The position numbers and the translations under genes were made by a program. From Bacillota bacterium (GTDB taxonomy: Bacteria > Bacillota > Bacilli > Lactobacillales > Enterococcaceae), in NCBI GenBank assembly GCA_023389005.1, contig JAEWFE010000157.1, positions 1-8,530 of the forward strand: a stretch of DNA of 8,530 bases, given 5' to 3'. The notes under the pieces were generated by a model, which worked only from the letters and a program-made list of their open reading frames with translations, made no database searches and was not told where the DNA came from. Shown piece by piece: positions 5,983 to 8,530 of the stretch. Every line of letters begins with the position of its first letter. Within the stretch, counting starts at the first letter, position 1.

Positions 5983-6238
5983 GAAATTGATTATTATAAC
6001 CAAAATCCAGAAAAGAGGCGAGAGTTAATGGACTACGAAACAAGACTTAAAGATGAACGCTTAATTGGAATTAAAGAAGGAAGAATAGAAGAAAGAAATC
6101 GAAATGCGAGAAATATTATTATTGCATTTAAAGCGAATAATGCTGCCCCTAGTTTTATTTTTCAATTTGTTAAAAGTGCATTTAAAGATGACCTTACCGA
6201 TGAAGAAATCCAACAAATGATAGACGAGGTTGAAGAAA
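5983..6238 (+). repeat. Direct repeat, copy 2 (tail duplicate downstream of the nuclease gene)
   Basis: A 256-base second copy of 5712-5955, beginning 19 bases after the nuclease stop codon (27 bases after copy 1 ends). The unit is out of frame with the nuclease, so it does not simply extend that protein. Matching ends abruptly at both borders: A versus T before the unit, A versus G after it. Confidence 0.95.
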
Positions 6239-6246
6239 GGAACTAG
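6028..6246 (+). CDS. Small protein duplicating the C-terminal tail of the Rpn nuclease (possible RpnS-type antitoxin or remnant)
   Basis: 72 residues from ATG 6028, chosen because AGAGG (6014-6018) lies 9 bases upstream. The frame is open further back to a TTG at 5947 that overlaps the nuclease end by 17 bases (99 residues) but has GAGG immediately adjacent, too close to work. The product is MDYETRLKDERL, then a charged helix IKEGRIEERNRN, then a tail nearly identical to the nuclease C-terminus (FIFQFVKSAFKDDLTDEEIQ). It lacks the whole nuclease core, so it cannot cut DNA. It may bind the nuclease as a stand-alone inhibitor, similar to E. coli RpnS, or be a non-functional leftover of a tandem duplication. 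Near identity over the last 120 bases argues for a recent copy or gene conversion. A terminator follows at 6310, so both genes share a transcript. Confidence 0.55.
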   Translation: MDYETRLKDERLIGIKEGRIEERNRNARNIIIAFKANNAAPSFIFQFVKSAFKDDLTDEEIQQMIDEVEERN

Positions 6247-6309
6247 ACAAACGATTGTCCATGCGCAACATCTGCTTAAAAAATGAATAGATATTTTCGG
6301 AATATAGAG

Positions 6310-6341
6310 TCTTTCCAGCGATAATGTTGGAAAGATTTTTT
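6310..6341 (+). terminator. Rho-independent terminator of the nuclease/tail unit
   Basis: A 10-bp stem pairs 6310-6319 with 6326-6335 (TCTTTCCA against TGGAAAGA, extended by G-U and C-G), with a six-base loop GATAAT and six T at 6336-6341. Confidence 0.88.
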
Positions 6342-6396
6342 GTATTTGAAAAACTAAAAATGAATAGTAGTGTGCAGATAGACGCTACATCTATCC

Positions 6397-6424
6397 TTGC
6401 AATTTTTAGTGATTGTGATAAGAT
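6397..6424 (+). promoter_or_regulatory. Predicted sigma-A promoter of queT
   Basis: -35 TTGCAA (6397-6402), 16-base spacer, -10 TAAGAT (6419-6424). The predicted start is near 6431, exactly at the head of the riboswitch. An inverted repeat GATAGA / TCTATC spans 6378-6395 just before the -35 box; its meaning is unclear. Confidence 0.55.
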
Positions 6425-6431
6425 AGCTTTC

Positions 6432-6505
6432 GTGGATGACCACACTGCGAAACTTCCATCCTTTAGTCGCAGCTTATTACCAAGATGATGAATCTTGCAA
6501 AGGAG
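6432..6505 (+). promoter_or_regulatory. preQ1-II riboswitch (COG4708 RNA motif) controlling queT translation
   Basis: All parts of the preQ1-II fold can be placed. P1 is GTGG/CCAC (6432-6435/6440-6443). P2 is CTGCGA/TCGCAG (6445-6450/6467-6472) with a pyrimidine-rich loop. The linker CTTATTAC (6473-6480) matches the conserved 'AUUAC' of the class. P4 is CAAGAT/ATCTTG (6481-6486/6492-6497). The pseudoknot pairs loop bases TCCTTT (6459-6464) with AAAGGA (6499-6504), which is the Shine-Dalgarno of queT. Binding of preQ1, a queuosine precursor, should stabilise the pseudoknot and hide the ribosome binding site, shutting off uptake when precursor is plentiful. This class is known from Lactobacillales, upstream of queT. 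Confidence 0.88.
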
Positions 6506-6514
6506 AGTTTATTT

Positions 6515-7024
6515 ATGCATCAAGAAAAACCTCAAACAATCGCCAACAGCAAAACGCTCGAATTGGCAAAATCTGCAATCGTCGCGGCTTTATATGTCGC
6601 CCTCACCGTAGTACTGGCACCATTTAGTTATGGCGCTATTCAAGTACGAATCGCTGAAATGTTTAACTTTTTACCACTATACAACAAACGCTATATCTGG
6701 GCAGTCACAGTCGGCGTATTCATTTCAAATTTATTTTCACAAGTTGGACCTATTGATTTAGTGGTTGGCACACTTTCTACGCTTTTCGTGTTGTTAATTA
6801 ACGTGAAAGTCACTGAAAATATGAAATCTATGAAACAAAAAATGGCAGTAAGTACTATTATTTGTGCCGTTTCTATGTTCACTATTGCCGCTGAATTAAC
6901 CTTTGTTGCGGGCTTACCATTTTTCTATAGCTGGTTAACAATTGGTGTCGGTGAATTTATTGCGATGGCTGTGGGTTCATTGATTATCTATACAGTCGGT
7001 AAAAAAATCGATTTAACGAAATAA
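6515..7024 (+). CDS. queT: Queuosine precursor ECF transporter substrate-binding protein QueT
   Basis: 169 residues from ATG 6515, with AAAGGAG at 6499-6505. The upstream ATGs at 6485 and 6488 lie inside the riboswitch P4 hairpin and are not starts. It is a hydrophobic membrane protein with about six predicted segments (roughly 19-36, 43-56, 59-74, 79-96, 109-131, 139-162). The QVRIAEMFNFLPL stretch (43-55) and the GVGEFIAMAVG stretch near the end are typical of QueT/COG4708. It is the S-component that captures preQ0/preQ1-type precursors at the membrane and works with a shared ECF module (two ATPases and EcfT) encoded elsewhere. The product feeds queuosine at wobble position 34 of GUN-anticodon tRNAs. 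The preQ1-II riboswitch directly upstream independently supports the assignment. The gene is monocistronic, with its own promoter and terminator. Confidence 0.93.
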   Translation: MHQEKPQTIANSKTLELAKSAIVAALYVALTVVLAPFSYGAIQVRIAEMFNFLPLYNKRYIWAVTVGVFISNLFSQVGPIDLVVGTLSTLFVLLINVKVTENMKSMKQKMAVSTIICAVSMFTIAAELTFVAGLPFFYSWLTIGVGEFIAMAVGSLIIYTVGKKIDLTK

Positions 7025-7032
7025 AAAAATTC

Positions 7033-7068
7033 CAAGCAGTTACAATGGATGGTGTGGCTGCTTGTTTT
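7033..7068 (+). terminator. Rho-independent terminator of queT
   Basis: CAAGCAG (7033-7039) pairs with CTGCTTG (7058-7064); the helix can continue inward through TTACA/TGTGG to 12 bp with two G-U pairs. It is followed by TTTTATT (7065-7071) and begins 8 bases after the queT stop. Confidence 0.85.
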
Positions 7069-7100
7069 ATTGGACAAGTTAGAATGAATTTTGAAAAAAC

Positions 7101-7129
7101 AAAAAACCCCCTGGAAATCTTCCAGAGGG
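7101..7129 (-). terminator. Rho-independent terminator of the tRNA-Arg gene
   Basis: Read on the - strand, a hairpin pairs 7129-7120 with 7116-7107 (one mismatch in 10 positions, three-base loop), followed by a run of six T, seen as A at 7101-7106 on the + strand. It begins 10 bases after the tRNA 3' end. Confidence 0.88.
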
Positions 7130-7138
7130 ATGTGTTAG

Positions 7139-7212
7139 CGTCACAGGAGGGATTCGAACCCCCGACCGTTCGCTTAGAAGGCGAATGCTCTATCCAGCTG
7201 AGCTACTATGAC
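7139..7212 (-). tRNA. tRNA-Arg, anticodon UCU
   Basis: Read on the - strand, the cloverleaf is complete in 74 bases. The acceptor stem GTCATAG (7212-7206) pairs with CTGTGAC (7146-7140) with one T-G pair. The D-arm includes TAGCTCAGCTGGATAGAGC. The anticodon stem TTCGC/GCGAA has loop CTTCTAA with anticodon TCT. The T-arm is GGGGG-TTCGAAT-CCCTC, and the discriminator is G (7139). It decodes AGA/AGG arginine codons. The genome does not encode the CCA end (CTA follows the discriminator), so CCA must be added by nucleotidyltransferase. It is a single tRNA gene with its own promoter and terminator, facing queT convergently. Confidence 0.95.
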
Positions 7213-7233
7213 AGAAGCTTAACAACAGAATTG

Positions 7234-7262
7234 ATTGTATCAGATTTTGAGATAACGTGCAA
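7234..7262 (-). promoter_or_regulatory. Predicted promoter of tRNA-Arg
   Basis: On the - strand: -35 TTGCAC (7262-7257), 17-base spacer, -10 TACAAT (7239-7234), ending 21 bases before the mature tRNA 5' end at 7212. Confidence 0.75.
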
Positions 7263-7354
7263 GGCTTTTTCACGAAAAAACTTGAATTTAGATAACAACC
7301 TACCATCCACACAACAGCAAGGATAAAACCAATATTTGAAAAAGCAGGGATAAC

Positions 7355-7576
7355 ATGGAACTAAAAGAATATGCAAAAAAAATCTTATTACAGGAGCCTG
7401 TAGCAAATGATAGTCGCTTCAGTTATCAATATTATCGTTTCACACAAGATTCTATCGCTTTAGTTGTCTATGATCATGAGCGAAAAGAAAAAATCCAATT
7501 TCACTTTCCACACAAGCAAAAAATAAAAAATGAAAAGCCATGGGAAAATAGTTATCCTGAATACCGATGGAAATAA
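7355..7576 (+). CDS. Small uncharacterised protein
   Basis: 73 residues from ATG 7355, with a modest ribosome binding site (GCAGGG, 7344-7349) 5 bases upstream. I do not recognise the family. The N-terminal part (MELKEYAKKILLQEPV) looks helical, the middle (FSYQYYRFTQDSIALVVYDHERKEKIQFHFPHK, described in part) alternates hydrophobic and polar residues as in beta strands, and the end is rich in Lys, Trp and Tyr. There is no signal peptide, membrane segment or cysteine. Codon use resembles the neighbours, and the frame is free of stops with a plausible start, so it is likely a real gene. No convincing promoter is seen in the 90 bases before it and no terminator behind it. It stands alone between tRNA-Arg (divergent) and the nucleotidyltransferase gene. 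Confidence 0.6.
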   Translation: MELKEYAKKILLQEPVANDSRFSYQYYRFTQDSIALVVYDHERKEKIQFHFPHKQKIKNEKPWENSYPEYRWK

Positions 7577-7666
7577 TCAGTATCTTATTTATGCAATCAA
7601 CGCCTAAAAAATAATTGTTATGATATTGGAAAATAGCAAAATGCCATAGTTTTTAACGCTTACGTA

Positions 7667-7675
7667 TGTTATACT
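7667..7675 (+). promoter_or_regulatory. Predicted extended -10 promoter of the nucleotidyltransferase gene
   Basis: An extended -10 element, TG-T-TATACT (7667-7675), lies 32 bases before the start codon. The -35 region (about 7647-7652, TAGTTT) is poor, as expected for an extended -10 promoter. Confidence 0.5.
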
Positions 7676-7707
7676 GAATAGGTATTTCTAAGTTAGGAGT
7701 TGAAAAA

Positions 7708-8530
7708 ATGGATACTACACTAGTGATTATGGCTGCAGGGATTGGCAGTCGTTTTGGCGGGGGTATCAAACAATTAGAAACCGTCGATGAAAACAAACAT
7801 ATTATTATGGATTACAGCATACATGATGCGATTAAGGCTGGATTTACGAAAATCGTGTTTATTATCCGTAAAGACATTGCCAAAGAATTTAAAGAAGTCA
7901 TTGGCGATCGTATCGAGAAAGTCTGTGCCTTACATAATGTTAAAGTTGCCTATGCGTATCAAGAATTAGAAAATATTCCAGGTGAACTACCAGCTGAACG
8001 CACCAAACCATGGGGAACAGGACAAGCCGTTTTAGCTGCGAAAGAACACTTAACCGAGCCATTTGTGGTTATCAATGCCGATGATTACTATGGACAAGAA
8101 ATTTATCAACAATTACACGATTACTTAATTCAAGAAAATCCAACTTACTGCATGGCCGGCTTTATCTTGAAAAATACCTTATCAGATAATGGTGGCGTCA
8201 CTCGTGGAATCTGTCATATGAAAGACGGGTACCTAAGCGATGTCGTTGAAACCAAAAATATCGTCAAAACAGCAGACGGTGCTGAATCAAATGGCCGCGC
8301 ACTAGATGTAGAATCATTAGTATCGATGAATATGTGGGCCTTAACACCTGATTTCATCCCAGTATTAGAAAAAGGTTTTGAAGCATTCTTTGAAAAGGAA
8401 GTGCCTCAAGATCCAACAGGCAGCGAATACCTATTGCCAATCTTGGTGGGTGAATTATTAGCCAAAGATGAAATCCAAGTCAAAGTCATCAAGAGTGAAG
8501 ACACCTGGTATGGTATGACTTACCGCGAAG
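7708..8530 (+). CDS. Nucleotidyltransferase family protein, 5' part (3' end outside window)
   Basis: ATG 7708 with AGGAG (7695-7699) 8 bases upstream; the frame stays open to the right edge (274 codons seen). The N-terminal VIMAAGIGSRFGGGIKQ (6-22) is the nucleotide-binding signature of sugar-phosphate nucleotidyltransferases (G-x-G-xR-x-GG-x-K). Further hallmarks are PWGTGQAVLAA (101-111) and the metal-binding aspartates in VINADDYYG (121-129). The TWYGMTY segment (266-272) is typical of the C-terminal part of this bacterial group. The enzyme would transfer a nucleotidyl group from NTP to a phosphorylated sugar or alcohol in the cytoplasm, for cell-surface or nucleotide-sugar metabolism. The substrate cannot be told from this sequence, and the downstream genes that might reveal it are not in view. 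By length the protein is probably nearly complete here. Confidence 0.88.
   Translation, partial: MDTTLVIMAAGIGSRFGGGIKQLETVDENKHIIMDYSIHDAIKAGFTKIVFIIRKDIAKEFKEVIGDRIEKVCALHNVKVAYAYQELENIPGELPAERTKPWGTGQAVLAAKEHLTEPFVVINADDYYGQEIYQQLHDYLIQENPTYCMAGFILKNTLSDNGGVTRGICHMKDGYLSDVVETKNIVKTADGAESNGRALDVESLVSMNMWALTPDFIPVLEKGFEAFFEKEVPQDPTGSEYLLPILVGELLAKDEIQVKVIKSEDTWYGMTYRE

Noticed and set aside
5947..6027. TTG 5947 as the start of the tail-duplicate gene
   Set aside because: GAGG touches the TTG with no spacing, and the extra 27 residues include a segment unlike the nuclease. ATG 6028 has a properly placed AGAGG.
5130..6246. Mobile element encoded by the 'PD-(D/E)XK transposase family' gene
   Set aside because: No terminal inverted repeats or target-site duplications are visible around the unit; family members are recombination-promoting nucleases rather than classical transposases.
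6346..6362. Possible preQ1-I tail (GAAAAACTAAAAA)
   Set aside because: The tail resembles the A-rich end of preQ1-I aptamers, but the required GC-rich hairpin with conserved loop is absent directly before it; the upstream hairpin is a terminator. The preQ1-II fold downstream explains control of queT.
6279..6367. 12-base direct repeat AAAAATGAATAG (6279-6290 and 6356-6367) flanking the terminator
   Set aside because: Short, AT-rich and not extended on either side; could be chance. No mobile element or duplicated interval is associated.
6485..6514. Longer queT start at ATG 6485 or 6488
   Set aside because: These codons lie inside the P4 hairpin of the preQ1-II riboswitch and before the sequestered Shine-Dalgarno; ATG 6515 is correctly spaced from AAAGGAG. 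A regulated extension is mentioned only as a possibility.
7045..7326. 93-codon frame on the + strand reading through the tRNA region (contains a GFEPPTVRLE stretch)
   Set aside because: It is the antisense of tRNA-Arg and its terminator. This peptide stretch is a well-known false product of translating the reverse strand of tRNA genes. It has no ribosome binding site.
1..8530. CRISPR array, cas genes, integrase or plasmid origin
   Set aside because: No regularly spaced short repeats, no integrase or replication protein motifs and no iterons were seen in the window.

Overview
The window comes from a low-GC Gram-positive bacterium, most likely a member of the Lactobacillales and probably Enterococcus-like. 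Evidence is the AT-rich intergenic DNA, strong GGAGG-type ribosome binding sites, short U-tailed terminators, a preQ1-II riboswitch in front of a QueT transporter (a pairing known from Lactobacillales), and AbiL-like defence and TrmR genes. The genus is an inference. All protein genes are on the + strand; only one tRNA-Arg gene is on the - strand.

Layout. 1-728: the 3' part of a Gfo/Idh/MocA-type oxidoreductase gene, closed by a strong terminator. 823-2811: a visibly AT-richer two-gene module with its own promoter, an AAA15-family ATPase overlapping by one base a small TOPRIM-like protein. It resembles the ATPase/TOPRIM abortive-infection systems (AbiL, and by analogy PARIS) and is probably an acquired phage-defence cassette. 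2860-4655: a three-gene operon (promoter to terminator) of trmR (tRNA wobble hydroxyuridine methyltransferase), a small Tad2/DUF2829 protein (the family of phage anti-Thoeris signal sponges) and a short-chain dehydrogenase.

4656-5129: a gene-poor gap holding a promoter-to-terminator unit of about 165 nt that may be an unrecognised small RNA, then a strong ribosome binding site in front of a three-codon reading frame. 5130-6246: an Rpn/PD-(D/E)XK nuclease gene whose C-terminal 80-odd codons are repeated directly downstream. Both copies carry the same internal Shine-Dalgarno plus ATG, which suggests small C-terminal proteins like the intragenic RpnS antitoxins of E. coli. 6397-7068: promoter, preQ1-II riboswitch, queT and terminator. 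7101-7262: tRNA-Arg(UCU) with its own promoter and terminator on the - strand. 7355-7576: a small unrecognised protein. 7708-8530: the 5' part of a sugar-phosphate-type nucleotidyltransferase gene.

Together, the window mixes tRNA wobble-base functions (TrmR for U34, QueT for queuosine supply, a tRNA gene) with three elements linked by homology to phage conflict: the ATPase/TOPRIM pair, the Tad2-like protein and the Rpn nuclease with duplicated tail. The Rpn tail duplication and the ATPase/TOPRIM pair, whose TOPRIM protein lacks the canonical glutamate, are the best candidates for something under-described.
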